The notes under the pieces were generated by a model. It worked only from the letters and a program-made list of their open reading frames with translations. It did not search any database and was not told the DNA's origin. A DNA stretch of 64,000 bases from Bog-756 sp052326605 (lineage in GTDB: Bacteria > Actinomycetota > Acidimicrobiia > Acidimicrobiales > RAAP-2), in assembly GCA_052326605.1 (NCBI GenBank), contig JBKQMB010000049.1, positions 1-64,000 on the forward strand, given 5' to 3'. Below are positions 15,758-24,630 of the stretch, one piece after another; position 1 is the stretch's first letter; each line of letters opens with the position of its first letter. Made by a program: the position numbers and the translations under genes.

Positions 15758-17086
15758 GTGGGGTCCGCCACCTCTCCCACCGGAGTCCTGGCGGCACAGG
15801 TCGGGGAATGGGGCGTCGCAGTGACCTCGACGTCTTCCGTGGCTCGGATCGGCGGCCCCCGCAGCGTCCTCACCGACGACGAGGTCCGCGGGTTCGTGAT
15901 CGAACAGCTGAGCGCCGCCGACCTCGACGGGCGGAGCGTCTGCGTGCTGGTCCCCGACGGAACCCGCAGCTGCCCGCTGCCCCTGCTGGTGTCGGCTGTC
16001 CATGGCGCGCTCCACGGTCGGGTGACGCGACTGACCGTGCTGGTGGCCCTCGGTACACACCGGGCGATGGACGAGGAGGCGCTCGCCACCCACCTGGGGT
16101 ACGAGCCCGGCGCCCTGGCCGACCGCTATCCCTCGATGGAGGTGCGCAACCACGCCTGGTGGGACCCGTCCGCGTTCGTCGACGTGGGGACCATCGCCTC
16201 CGACCGGATCGCCGAACTCTCCGAGGGCATGCTCCGACACGATGCCCGGGTGCGGATCAACCGTGCCGTGATCGAGCATGACGTCACCATCATCCTCGGT
16301 CCGGTCCTCCCCCACGAGGTCGTCGGCTTCTCCGGCGGCAACAAGTACCTCTTCCCCGGAGTGGCGGACCGGGAGCTGATCGACCTGTCCCACTGGCTGG
16401 GTGCGCTGATCACCAGCACCGAGATCATCGGGACCCGGGGTGTGACCCCGGTGCGGGCCCTGATCGACGAGGCGACGTCGATGGTCCCCGGCGAGCGGTT
16501 GGCGTTCTGCGTCGTCACCGTGTCCGGGACGGAGTCCCTCCACTCGGTCGCCTTCGGTGATCCGTCGGCGGCCTGGGCGGCGGCGGCGGACGTCTCGGCC
16601 GAGACGCACATCCGCTACCTCGACGCGCCGGTGAAGCGCGTGCTGTCGCTGATCCCGACCAGGTACGGCGATCTGTGGACCGGGGCCAAGGGTTTCTACA
16701 AGGTCGAGCCGGTCGTGGCCGACGGCGGCCAGGTGGTGCTCTACGCGCCGCACATCCACGAGATCAGCGCCGCCCACCCCCAGGTCGCAGAGGTCGGCTA
16801 CCACTGCCGCGACTACTTCACCAAGCAGTGGGACCGGTTCGAGGATCTCCACTGGGGCGATCTGGCCCACGCCACCCACCTGCGCGGCGCAGGCACCTAC
16901 GACGATATTGCGGGCGAGCGCTGCCGGCTCACGGTGACCCTGGCCACCGGCATCCCCGAGGACGTGGCCCGGGCGGTGAACCTCGACTACCTCGATCCCG
17001 ACCGGATCGACCTGGACGCCTGGGGGGCCGATCCCGACGCCATGGTGGTGCCCGATGCCGGGGAGGACCTCTACCGGCTCCGATGA
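15758..17086 (+). CDS. LarA-like (DUF2088) nickel-pincer racemase/epimerase family protein
   Basis: 442 residues from the GTG at 15758, which has GGGGAGG 11 bases upstream; GTG 15821 is an alternative start that would free room for a divergent promoter. Family marks: VLVPDGTRSCPLP (DxTR-type loop), ALGTHRAMDEE (the HR motif), EVVGFSGGNKYLFPGVAD and LSHW (the Lys and His that hold the nickel-pincer cofactor in LarA). Known members racemise lactate or epimerise other 2-hydroxy acids. It is divergent from uxaC-uxuB, so a sugar-acid substrate is likely. The cofactor genes larB, larC and larE are not in the window. Confidence 0.8.
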   Translation: MGSATSPTGVLAAQVGEWGVAVTSTSSVARIGGPRSVLTDDEVRGFVIEQLSAADLDGRSVCVLVPDGTRSCPLPLLVSAVHGALHGRVTRLTVLVALGTHRAMDEEALATHLGYEPGALADRYPSMEVRNHAWWDPSAFVDVGTIASDRIAELSEGMLRHDARVRINRAVIEHDVTIILGPVLPHEVVGFSGGNKYLFPGVADRELIDLSHWLGALITSTEIIGTRGVTPVRALIDEATSMVPGERLAFCVVTVSGTESLHSVAFGDPSAAWAAAADVSAETHIRYLDAPVKRVLSLIPTRYGDLWTGAKGFYKVEPVVADGGQVVLYAPHIHEISAAHPQVAEVGYHCRDYFTKQWDRFEDLHWGDLAHATHLRGAGTYDDIAGERCRLTVTLATGIPEDVARAVNLDYLDPDRIDLDAWGADPDAMVVPDAGEDLYRLR

Positions 17087-17119
17087 CCGGCCCGGTGGGC
17101 CGGCCCATGGCGACGTGGC

Positions 17120-17722
17120 TCACACGGGTGGGGCAGGGTCGTACTGGATGGCCCTACGGACCTGGCGGGCCCGCTCGACCCCGGCCAGTCGCATCACCAG
17201 GTGCAGGGCCATGTCGATGCCCGCCGACACACCGGCGGAGGTCACGACATCGCCGTCGTCGACGAACCGCTCCTCACCTCGCACGTCGATGGTGGGGTCG
17301 AGCTCGGCGAGGTGCTCGAGTGAGCCCCAATGCGTGGTGGCGGGACGATTCGCCAGAAGGCCGGCGGCGGCGTAGACGAGCGATCCCGTGCAGACACTGG
17401 TCATCAACGGCACGTCCTGGCGCTGGCGGCGCACCCAGTCCAGCTGTGCCTCGTCGCGCAGCTGGGGTCGGGTGCCCTGGCCGCCGGGGTACACCAGCAC
17501 CTCCAGCGGCGGTGCGTCGGCGTACGAGTGGTGGGCCTGGAGCACCAGGCCCTTGGCACACCGGACGCTCCCGCCGGCCTGGGAGATGCACGAGACGGCA
17601 AAGCCGTCATCGGGGAAGTACCGCGTCCAGGAGGAGAGCACCTCCCAGGGTCCCACCGCGTCCAGCTCCTCGGCGTCGTCGAACAGCAGTATCCCGATGT
17701 GCCCGGTCCCGTTCGTCCCCAC
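17120..17722 (-). CDS. DJ-1/PfpI family protein, isonitrile-hydratase-like
   Basis: 200-residue class I glutamine-amidotransferase-like fold. The nucleophile elbow is SVCTGSLVYAAAGLL, with RPATTHW after it, the arrangement typical of the PfpI subgroup that includes isonitrile hydratase and the N-terminal domain of FtrA-type regulators; no AraC-type DNA-binding domain follows. The N-terminal strand GHIGILLFDDAEELDAVGPWEVL holds the usual acidic residue. Start is uncertain: GTG at 17722 or TTG at 17734, neither with a clear ribosome binding site. It lies 38 bases after ethylmalonyl-CoA mutase on the same strand and may be co-transcribed. Substrate unknown. Confidence 0.82.
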   Translation of the reverse strand: MGTNGTGHIGILLFDDAEELDAVGPWEVLSSWTRYFPDDGFAVSCISQAGGSVRCAKGLVLQAHHSYADAPPLEVLVYPGGQGTRPQLRDEAQLDWVRRQRQDVPLMTSVCTGSLVYAAAGLLANRPATTHWGSLEHLAELDPTIDVRGEERFVDDGDVVTSAGVSAGIDMALHLVMRLAGVERARQVRRAIQYDPAPPV

Positions 17723-17760
17723 CCGATCAGTCAACCACCGGTGGATCCGGGATGCACCGG

Positions 17761-19812
17761 TCAGCGGGCAGGCGCCCCCCGGTGCCGTTCCGCCAGGCCG
17801 ACCATGTCGTCCATGATCTGGCCGATCTCGAAGTCCTTGGGGGTGTAGACGCGGGCCACTCCCTTGCCCACCAGGACCTCTGCGTCCTCGGGGGGGATGA
17901 TGCCGCCGACCACCACCGGTGCATCGACCCCGGCTGCCCGCAACCGGTCGACGATCTCGGGGACCAGCTCGAGATGACTGCCCGAGAGGATCGAGATGCC
18001 CACCACGTCGACGTCCTCGTCCCGGGCGGCGGCGACGATCTCCGCCGGTGACAGGCGGATGCCCTGGTAGACGACCTCGAATCCGGCGTCGCGGGCTGCC
18101 ACCGCGATCTGCTCGGCCCCGTTGGAATGTCCGTCGAGGCCCGGCTTCGCCACCAGCAGCTTCGGCGGGCCGCCCGCGTACTCGCCCAGCGCCCTGGACC
18201 GCTTCAGCACCGCACGGAACTCGTTGCCTCGATGGCCGACGCCGCCACCGACCCCGGTAGGGGCCCGGTACTCGCCGAACACCGCTCGGAGGGCGCCCGC
18301 CCACTCGCCGGTCGTTCCTCCGGCATGGGCCAGGGCGATGGTGGCGGGCATCACGTTGTCGGTTCCCTCGGCGGCCCGCCGCAGGTCGTCGAGTGCCCGT
18401 TGGACCGCGCCGGCGTCCCGCTCGGATCGCCACGCCTCGACGTCGGCGCGCAGTTCGGACTCGACGGCCGGATCCACCCTCAGGATGGTGCCGATGGAGG
18501 GCCCGTTGCCGTCCCCGGCCTCGGGGGTGAGGGGTGACTCCGCACTCTCGGTGAAACAGTTGACCCCGACCACCTGGAGATCGCCGGTCTCGATGCGCCG
18601 CACGCGTTCGGCCTGGCTGCCCACCAGGCGGGACTTGAGCTCGTCGATGGCCTCGAAGGCACCACCCAGTGCCAGGACGTCGTCGAGCTCCTCCCATGAC
18701 GCCTCGGCCACCTCGGCGGTCTTCTTCTCGATGACCACCGAGCCGTCGAAGATGTCGCCGTACTCGAGGAGGTCGGACTCGAAGGCGAGGATCTGCTGGA
18801 TGCGCAGCGACCACTGCTGATCCCAGGGGCGTGGCAGGCCCAGCGCCTCGTTCCATGCCGGGAGCTGCATCGCCCGGGCCCTTGCCCGCTTGGACAGCGT
18901 CACCCCGAGGGTCTCGAGGACGATCCTCGGGACGTTGTTCTCGGGTTGTGCCTCGGTCAGGCCGAGCGAGTTGACCTGCACGCCGAAGCGGAACCGGCGG
19001 AGCTTCGGGTCGGTCACCCCGTAGCGCTCGGTGCACACGCGCTCCCACAGTGCGGTGAAGGCGCGCATCTTGCAGGTCTCCTCCACGAAGCGCACGCCGG
19101 CGTTGACGAAGAAGGAGATGCGGCCGACCACCGAGGGGAACTCGTCCCCGGGGATCTGCCCCGAGTCGCGTACCGCGTCGAGGACGCCGATGGCGGTGGC
19201 CAGGGCGTAGGCGACCTCCTGGGAGGGCGTGGCCCCGGCTTCCTGCAGGTGGTAGCTGCACACGTTGATCGGGTTCCACTTGGGGACGTGGCGCACGGTG
19301 TAGGCGATGGTGTCGACGGTGAGCCGCCGGCTGGGGATGGGGGGGAAGATGAAGGTGCCCCGGGACAGGTACTCCTTGACGATGTCGTTCTGGGTGGTGC
19401 CGGACAGCACCGAAGGATCCACGCCATGGTCCTGGGCATTGGCGATGTAGAGGCCGAGGAGCCAGGCAGCGGTGGCGTTGATGGTCATCGACGTGTTCAT
19501 CGACTCGACAGGTATGCCGTCGAGAAGCTGGGACATGTGCCCGAGGTGCGCCACGGGGACGCCCACCTTGCCGACCTCACCGGCCGCTTCCGGGGCGTCG
19601 GGGTCGTAGCCGATCTGGGTGGGCAGGTCGAAGGCGATCGACAGCCCGGTCTGGCCCTTGCGCAGGTTGGTCCGGTAGAGCTCGTTGGACGCCTTGGCCG
19701 AAGAGTGGCCGGAATAGGTGCGCATCACCCATGGCTTGTCCCGTGCAGGGGCGGCGGCCACCGGCTGCTCGACCGACTGCCTTTGGGGTTCCACTTGTTC
19801 CACGTCGCTCAT
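17761..19812 (-). CDS. meaA: Ethylmalonyl-CoA mutase (MeaA-like)
   Basis: 683-residue adenosylcobalamin-dependent mutase with a large catalytic barrel (about 1-530) and a fused C-terminal B12 domain: KLLVAKPGLDGHSNGAEQ carries DGHxxG, with lower-ligand His, followed by SILSGSH and GGIIP. Single-chain length and features such as SGTTQNDIVKEYLSRGTFIFPP, CSYHLQEAGATPSQEVA and AFDLPTQIGYDPDAP fit the ethylmalonyl-CoA mutase/MeaA branch better than two-subunit methylmalonyl-CoA mutase. It turns ethylmalonyl-CoA into methylsuccinyl-CoA, the step after CcrA and the epimerase. Substrate is inferred from subgroup features and from CcrA in the same window. Confidence 0.88.
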   Translation of the reverse strand: MSDVEQVEPQRQSVEQPVAAAPARDKPWVMRTYSGHSSAKASNELYRTNLRKGQTGLSIAFDLPTQIGYDPDAPEAAGEVGKVGVPVAHLGHMSQLLDGIPVESMNTSMTINATAAWLLGLYIANAQDHGVDPSVLSGTTQNDIVKEYLSRGTFIFPPIPSRRLTVDTIAYTVRHVPKWNPINVCSYHLQEAGATPSQEVAYALATAIGVLDAVRDSGQIPGDEFPSVVGRISFFVNAGVRFVEETCKMRAFTALWERVCTERYGVTDPKLRRFRFGVQVNSLGLTEAQPENNVPRIVLETLGVTLSKRARARAMQLPAWNEALGLPRPWDQQWSLRIQQILAFESDLLEYGDIFDGSVVIEKKTAEVAEASWEELDDVLALGGAFEAIDELKSRLVGSQAERVRRIETGDLQVVGVNCFTESAESPLTPEAGDGNGPSIGTILRVDPAVESELRADVEAWRSERDAGAVQRALDDLRRAAEGTDNVMPATIALAHAGGTTGEWAGALRAVFGEYRAPTGVGGGVGHRGNEFRAVLKRSRALGEYAGGPPKLLVAKPGLDGHSNGAEQIAVAARDAGFEVVYQGIRLSPAEIVAAARDEDVDVVGISILSGSHLELVPEIVDRLRAAGVDAPVVVGGIIPPEDAEVLVGKGVARVYTPKDFEIGQIMDDMVGLAERHRGAPAR

Positions 19813-19920
19813 TCCTCCGTTATTGCCCGGTCCACCGCGTGCAACCGTGCGTTGTGGCGTTCACCCGACCCAGCGCGTCCTCAGGGCGGGGGTGGGCAGA
19901 AGGTACCGACGAGCCGGCGG

Positions 19921-20775
19921 TTACTTCCGGTAGTCGTGGAAGCCCTGCCCTGATTTCCGGCCGAGCTGCTCGGCCACCACCATGCGCCGGAGCAGCGGCA
20001 CTGCTGCATAGTTGGGATCGCGGAACTCCTCGTAGAGCGCGTCGAGGATGGCCAGGGAGGTGTCGAGCCCGACCAGGTCGAGCAGAGCGAACGGCCCCAT
20101 GGGGAATCCGCACCCGCCCTTCATGGCGATGTCGATGTCGCCGATCGATGCCACGCCCTGTTCGTAGAGCCGGACCGCGTTGTTCAGGTAGGGGAAGAGC
20201 AGGGCGTTGACGATGAACCCGGCCTGGTCCTTGACCTCGACCGGCGTCTTGCCGCACGCTTCGGCGAACTGGCGGACGGACGCCAGGGTCTCATCGGAGG
20301 CGGTGAGCGGCCGGACCAGCTCCACCAGGGACATCACCGGGGCCGGGTTGAAGAAGTGGACACCGCACACCTGGTCGGGCCGGCCGGTCTGCATGGCCAG
20401 CTCGATGACCGGCAGGGTGGACGTGTTGGTGGCCAGAATTGCGTGGTCGTCGGTGATCCGATCGAGCTCGTTGAAGAGCTCCTTCTTGACGGCCAGGTCC
20501 TCGACCACCGATTCGATGACCAGGTCCACGCCCTTGAGGGCACTGAGGTCCGAAGTGCCGGTGACGAGGGACAGCGCCTTGTCCCGCTCCTCCTCGGTCT
20601 TCTTGCCCTTCTCGACCTGCCGGTTGAGCGACTTCTCGAGGGCGGCAATGGTGGCATCGGCGGTCGACTGGCTGCGTGACCGGAGCACCACGTCGAAGCC
20701 GTTGACGGCCGCCGTTTCGGCGATGCCCGAACCCATGATCCCTGACCCGACGATTCCCACGCGTGCGATCGACAT
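19921..20775 (-). CDS. 3-hydroxybutyryl-CoA dehydrogenase
   Basis: 284-residue, usual length for the bacterial monofunctional enzyme. Rossmann motif GIVGSGIMGSGIA at the N-terminus, then the catalytic histidine in GVHFFNPAPVMSLVE with Glu in IESVVEDLAVKKELF, and Asn in AGFIVNALLFPYLNNA. It reduces acetoacetyl-CoA to 3-hydroxybutyryl-CoA. TAGGAT on the minus strand at 20789-20784 is 8 bases before the ATG at 20775, so the start is leaderless and the extra TTG start at 20784 is not needed. It lies upstream of ethylmalonyl-CoA mutase on the same strand with a 108-bp gap. Confidence 0.92.
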   Translation of the reverse strand: MSIARVGIVGSGIMGSGIAETAAVNGFDVVLRSRSQSTADATIAALEKSLNRQVEKGKKTEEERDKALSLVTGTSDLSALKGVDLVIESVVEDLAVKKELFNELDRITDDHAILATNTSTLPVIELAMQTGRPDQVCGVHFFNPAPVMSLVELVRPLTASDETLASVRQFAEACGKTPVEVKDQAGFIVNALLFPYLNNAVRLYEQGVASIGDIDIAMKGGCGFPMGPFALLDLVGLDTSLAILDALYEEFRDPNYAAVPLLRRMVVAEQLGRKSGQGFHDYRK

Positions 20776-20842
20776 AGGGAACAATCCTAGCGGCGGGCCG
20801 GTGGCAACGCCTACGGCCCGCTGTGACGGTCCGCAGGGATGA

Positions 20843-21742
20843 TCAGCGACCGGCGGCCCGGCGGCCGGTGATGGACCGGATCCGCTTCGGGCTCTGGTCG
20901 ATGAGCAGGCCCGGGGCGAGTCGGTAGGCCGCCCACACGGCCTTGGCCCGGCGTGGTGCCACGATGATCGGCCGGTTGAGCGCGACGTTGTCGAGCACGT
21001 CCCGAGCCAGTGCCGCTGCCGGATACGGCGTGCCGATGAGCTGGGACAGCATGTCCCGGATGTCGGGCATCGACGCTGCCGGGGGCAGGTCGCCGGGGTT
21101 CCCCTTGTCCAGCAGGGGGGTCTCGATCACCCCGGGGCAGACCACGCTCACCCGCACCCCGTGGTCGGCTGCCTCGACCCGGAGCCCGACGCTGAGGCCC
21201 ACCACGGCGTGTTTGGTCGTGGAGTAGGGCACCAGCAAGGGGCTGGGAACGAGGCCCGACAGCGACGCCGTGTTCACTATGTGGCCCCGCCCCTGCTCGA
21301 TCATGAGGGGGTAGGCGGCGGCGACCCCGTGGATGACGCTCATCAGATTGACGTCGACGGCCCGTTGCCAGTGGGCGAGGGACAGGTCGCTGACCTCACC
21401 TCCGACGGCGATGCCGGCGTTGTTGAACATGAAGTCCAGCCCGCCGTGCTCTGCCGCGAACCGGCCGACCGATTGGGACAGCGCGCCAGCATCGGTCACG
21501 TCGACCTTCGCAGGCAGGGCACTTCCGTGGGCCCGGGCACCGGTGCCGGCCCGACGCGGGAGGTCGGCAGCGGTCGCCTCGGCGGCTTCACCGTCGATGT
21601 CGGCGACCAGCACGGTGGCGCCGCGGTCGACCAGCTCCGCGGCGAGGGACCGCCCGATGCCGGACGCCGCCCCGGTCACGACGGCAGTCGCCCCGTTGAA
21701 GTGCGCCCGCTGCATGGCGGCCCTGTCACTCGATCGGCCCAT
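20843..21742 (-). CDS. Short-chain dehydrogenase/reductase
   Basis: 299-residue classical SDR. Cofactor motif TGAASGIG near residue 23, NNAG in MFNNAGIAVGG, catalytic Ser in NTASLSG and Y-x3-K in YSTTKHAVVGLS. The aspartate in LVADIDGEAAE after the second strand suggests NAD(H) preference. The extended C-terminus (RRAKAVWAAYRLAPGLLIDQ) is typical of SDRs found with lipid or steroid oxidation genes in actinobacteria. ATG at 21742 has GAGGGAGAG just upstream. Substrate cannot be assigned. Divergent from the esterase. Confidence 0.88.
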   Translation of the reverse strand: MGRSSDRAAMQRAHFNGATAVVTGAASGIGRSLAAELVDRGATVLVADIDGEAAEATAADLPRRAGTGARAHGSALPAKVDVTDAGALSQSVGRFAAEHGGLDFMFNNAGIAVGGEVSDLSLAHWQRAVDVNLMSVIHGVAAAYPLMIEQGRGHIVNTASLSGLVPSPLLVPYSTTKHAVVGLSVGLRVEAADHGVRVSVVCPGVIETPLLDKGNPGDLPPAASMPDIRDMLSQLIGTPYPAAALARDVLDNVALNRPIIVAPRRAKAVWAAYRLAPGLLIDQSPKRIRSITGRRAAGR

Positions 21743-21796
21743 GGCTCTCCCTCATCCCGCCGCCTGCGCTTGCCTTCCCCCGACCCTACCGACACG

Positions 21797-23242
21797 ATGG
21801 TGGCGATGAGCAACCCACCGGAACGCCCACAACTGCCGCCCCTACGAGGGAGCGCGTCCCGGACCGCTCCGGACGGGCCCGCCACCACCGGCGCGTCCGA
21901 CCCACCGCCCCCGCCTCCCGCCCGGGCGCCCCGTACGCGCAAGCGCGCCACGCCGAAGCCCGCGGCCACACCGTCATCGGGCCGGCCGGGTCGTGTCGCC
22001 AAGGTCGCCGCGCCACGTGATGGTGCGACCTCCGCTGTGCCGGCCGATCGGCCGTGGCCCGGTCCCCCACGGGGGAGGGGTCGGAGCAGGATGCTTTACA
22101 ACCGCCGGCTCCAACGGACGAACGAGCGCTGGCCGCTGGCGACCCGCCTGGGCTCGGCCCTGTTCTCGAGGCCCGGTCTCGTGCTCGGGCTGACGGGAGG
22201 GCGCTCGCCGGTGGAGCGTGACGGACGGGTGCTCAACCGGAGCGTGCAGGCCCTCCTCGCCGTGGTCAACCGCATGGAGGGGTTCTCGGACGGCCCTGCC
22301 GATGCGACCCAGGCCGACGACCCGGCGGCCATGCGCACCCAACTCACCCGAATGGCGCGACTGGCCATGCCCGTCCGGACCGACGTGCACGTGACCGGTC
22401 GGGTCATCCCGGGGCCGGAGGGTGCTCCGGACCTCCCCGTCAGGGTCTACCGCCAGTACGGCACGGGCATCGGGCCGACCTCGGGGGGCCGCGGTCGCCC
22501 GCCCGCCATCGTCTACTACCACGGCGGCGGATGGGTGACCGGCGGTCTCGACTCGCACGACGCCTCGTGCCGCTTGCTGGCCGCAGTGAGCGGCTGCATC
22601 GTCGTGGCTGTCGACTACCGTCTGGCTCCCGAGGATCCGTTCCCCGCGGCCGTCGACGACGCACTGGCCGCGTATGCCTGGGTGCAGCGGCACGGCGAAG
22701 ACCTCGGCTCCGCACCGGGCCAGGTCGGCGTGATGGGGGACAGCGCGGGAGGGAACCTGGCCGCGGTGGTGGCCCTGGAGACCCGGCCCGGAGGCGGTGC
22801 CGCCCTCCCCGACGTGCCGCCCCCGGTGGCCCAGGGCCTGGTCTACCCGGCCGTCGATGCACGATTCGGCACCGAATCGTTCCGGACCCTGGGGGACGGG
22901 TTCTTCCTGACGCAGCAAGGAATGCAGTTCTTTCGCAGGACCTACCTCCCCGACCGCGCCGACTGGGAGACGGCCAGGGTGTCCCCGCTGCTGGCCGCCG
23001 ACCACCGAGGTCTGGCCCCCGCCCTGATCGTGACGGCCGGGTTCGACCCGCTACGCGACGACGGGGCCACCTACGCAGCGACCCTCGAGGAGGCCGGCGT
23101 CGAGGTCGAGTACCGGTGCTACGACGACCAGGTGCACGGGTTCTTCGGCATGGGCCTGCTGCCCGATTCGTGGGCACTGGCCACCGAGGTGTGCGATGCC
23201 ATGGGTCGGTTGATCCGCCGGTCGGTGGCCCCCCCGGGTTGA
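21797..23242 (+). CDS. Alpha/beta hydrolase, hormone-sensitive-lipase (family IV) type
   Basis: 481-residue esterase/lipase. The HGGG oxyanion motif is in YYHGGGWVTGG, the nucleophile in MGDSAGGNLAA, the acid in TAGFDPLRDDG and the histidine in DQVHGFFGMG. The first 100 or so residues are Pro/Ala/Arg-rich and unlike the folded part; LNRSVQALLAVVNRMEG begins the cap. The ATG at 21797 follows TACCGA by only four bases; ATG 21806 is an alternative. No signal peptide is seen, so it is likely cytoplasmic. Substrate, presumably a short-chain ester, is unknown. Confidence 0.87.
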   Translation: MVAMSNPPERPQLPPLRGSASRTAPDGPATTGASDPPPPPPARAPRTRKRATPKPAATPSSGRPGRVAKVAAPRDGATSAVPADRPWPGPPRGRGRSRMLYNRRLQRTNERWPLATRLGSALFSRPGLVLGLTGGRSPVERDGRVLNRSVQALLAVVNRMEGFSDGPADATQADDPAAMRTQLTRMARLAMPVRTDVHVTGRVIPGPEGAPDLPVRVYRQYGTGIGPTSGGRGRPPAIVYYHGGGWVTGGLDSHDASCRLLAAVSGCIVVAVDYRLAPEDPFPAAVDDALAAYAWVQRHGEDLGSAPGQVGVMGDSAGGNLAAVVALETRPGGGAALPDVPPPVAQGLVYPAVDARFGTESFRTLGDGFFLTQQGMQFFRRTYLPDRADWETARVSPLLAADHRGLAPALIVTAGFDPLRDDGATYAATLEEAGVEVEYRCYDDQVHGFFGMGLLPDSWALATEVCDAMGRLIRRSVAPPG

Positions 23243-23258
23243 CCTCTACAGTGGCGCC

Positions 23259-23951
23259 ATGGAACGGGCTCCCGGAATTCTGGCACTGGTCGGTGGCGGC
23301 GAATGGCTGGAGGGGTGCGCGTTCGACGAGGAGTTTCTGGCGGCGTCAGGGTCCGACCGGGTGCTGGTGTTGCCGACGGCCGCAGCCTACGAGCACCCAG
23401 AGCGGGCGGTGGTCGCCGCCGGCGAATGGTTCGCCCCGCTGGGGGGACGCGTCGAGGGGTTGATGGTCCTCTCCCGTGCGGACGCCGAGGACGACGGTGC
23501 GGCGGCAGTGATGCGCAACGCCCGGTTCGTCTACCTCGTCGGCGGCTCGCCCATGCACGTGCGCAGCGTGCTGAAGAACTCCGAGGTGTGGAAGGCGCTG
23601 GTCGAGGCCTGGCAGGGCGGCGCCGTGGTGGTGGGCTCGTCGGGTGCGGCGATGGCCCTCACCGATCCCATGGTCGACGCCCGGGGTGGAGGTCTCACCA
23701 TCGGGCTCGGACTGGTCAGCGGGGTGGCGGTGGTGCCCCACTTCGGCGATGCACATGAGGACCAGCACGGCGAAAAGCTGCACCGGTCCGTGCTGTTGGC
23801 GCCCGCCGGGACCCCGGTGGCCTGCATTCCCGAGAGGACCGCGCTGATCCGCGACCCTGGCGGGCGGTGGCGCTCGGCCGGTGTCGGGTCGGTGGCTGTC
23901 TTCGTCGACGGCGCCCGGGCCGGAGTCGGACTGGGCGCGCTGCCCACCTGA
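23259..23951 (+). CDS. Type 1 glutamine amidotransferase-like / cyanophycinase-family (S51) protein
   Basis: 230-residue protein with the S51 peptidase layout: LALVGGGEW start, VLVLPTAAAYE, YLVGGSPMHV and the nucleophile elbow VVGSSGAAMAL (Ser128 probable). The family cleaves cyanophycin or Asp-X dipeptides; no cyanophycin synthetase gene is in the window, so a peptide or unrelated substrate is equally possible. TACAGT at 23247-23252 sits 6 bases before the ATG, a leaderless arrangement. Short C-terminal half compared with true cyanophycinases. Confidence 0.82.
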   Translation: MERAPGILALVGGGEWLEGCAFDEEFLAASGSDRVLVLPTAAAYEHPERAVVAAGEWFAPLGGRVEGLMVLSRADAEDDGAAAVMRNARFVYLVGGSPMHVRSVLKNSEVWKALVEAWQGGAVVVGSSGAAMALTDPMVDARGGGLTIGLGLVSGVAVVPHFGDAHEDQHGEKLHRSVLLAPAGTPVACIPERTALIRDPGGRWRSAGVGSVAVFVDGARAGVGLGALPT

Positions 23952-23988
23952 GGGCTGTCACCGGGGCCCGGTCCGGACCCGGCGGCCC

Positions 23989-24543
23989 TCAGTCGGACTC
24001 GGTGATGGTCACCGAGTCGATGACCACCTGTTCGGTCGGGGCACCCGACCTGCTGCCCACGGACTCAATGGCCTTGACCACCTCGAGTCCCTTCACCACG
24101 TTGCCGAACAGCGAGTAGCTCGGCGGAAGGGCGGTTCCGTTGGGTCCGCTCACGATGAAGAACTGGCTGCCGTTCGTGTTCGGGCCGGCGTTGGCCATGG
24201 CCAGAGAGCCGATCTGATAGCGACCCGGTGCCGGCAGCTCGTCGGCGAACTTGTAGCCGGGGCCGCCACGCCCCGAGCCCTCGGGATCCCCACCCTGAAG
24301 CATGAAACCAGGGATGATCCGGTGGAAGACGATCCCGTCGTAGTAGTGCCAGCGGGCCAGGAACACGAAGTTGTTGACCGTCTTGGGTGCGGCGATGGGA
24401 TCGAGGGCGATGGTCAGCGTGCCCTTGGTCGTCACCACCTCGGCCGTGTACCGCTTGTCCGGGTCGATGACCATCGGCGGCGGGCCGTCGAAGCGCTGGG
24501 TCTTCGGGCTCGAGCCGTCTGCTGCCGGAATCTCTGGGGCCAT
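23989..24543 (-). CDS. Cyclophilin-type peptidyl-prolyl isomerase, soluble
   Basis: 184-residue cytoplasmic cyclophilin. The core runs from about residue 30: VNNFVFLARWHYYDGIVFHRIIPGFMLQGGDP holds the catalytic Arg and Phe/Met positions, and AGPNTNGSQFFIV the substrate pocket. There is no transmembrane segment or signal. The ATG at 24543 has GGAG about 11 bases upstream. It follows the membrane-anchored paralogue on the same strand, 87 bases apart, and the two share the same C-terminal layout (SVTITES against SVTVTES), so they look like a tandem duplication. Confidence 0.93.
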   Translation of the reverse strand: MAPEIPAADGSSPKTQRFDGPPPMVIDPDKRYTAEVVTTKGTLTIALDPIAAPKTVNNFVFLARWHYYDGIVFHRIIPGFMLQGGDPEGSGRGGPGYKFADELPAPGRYQIGSLAMANAGPNTNGSQFFIVSGPNGTALPPSYSLFGNVVKGLEVVKAIESVGSRSGAPTEQVVIDSVTITESD

Positions 24544-24630
24544 GGCACCTACTCCTCGTGTCTGTGTGGTGGGATGGGAAGTGTTCGGCCGGAGGTGGGA
24601 GTGGCTGGCCGGCGGGCCGGGCCGGGCCGG

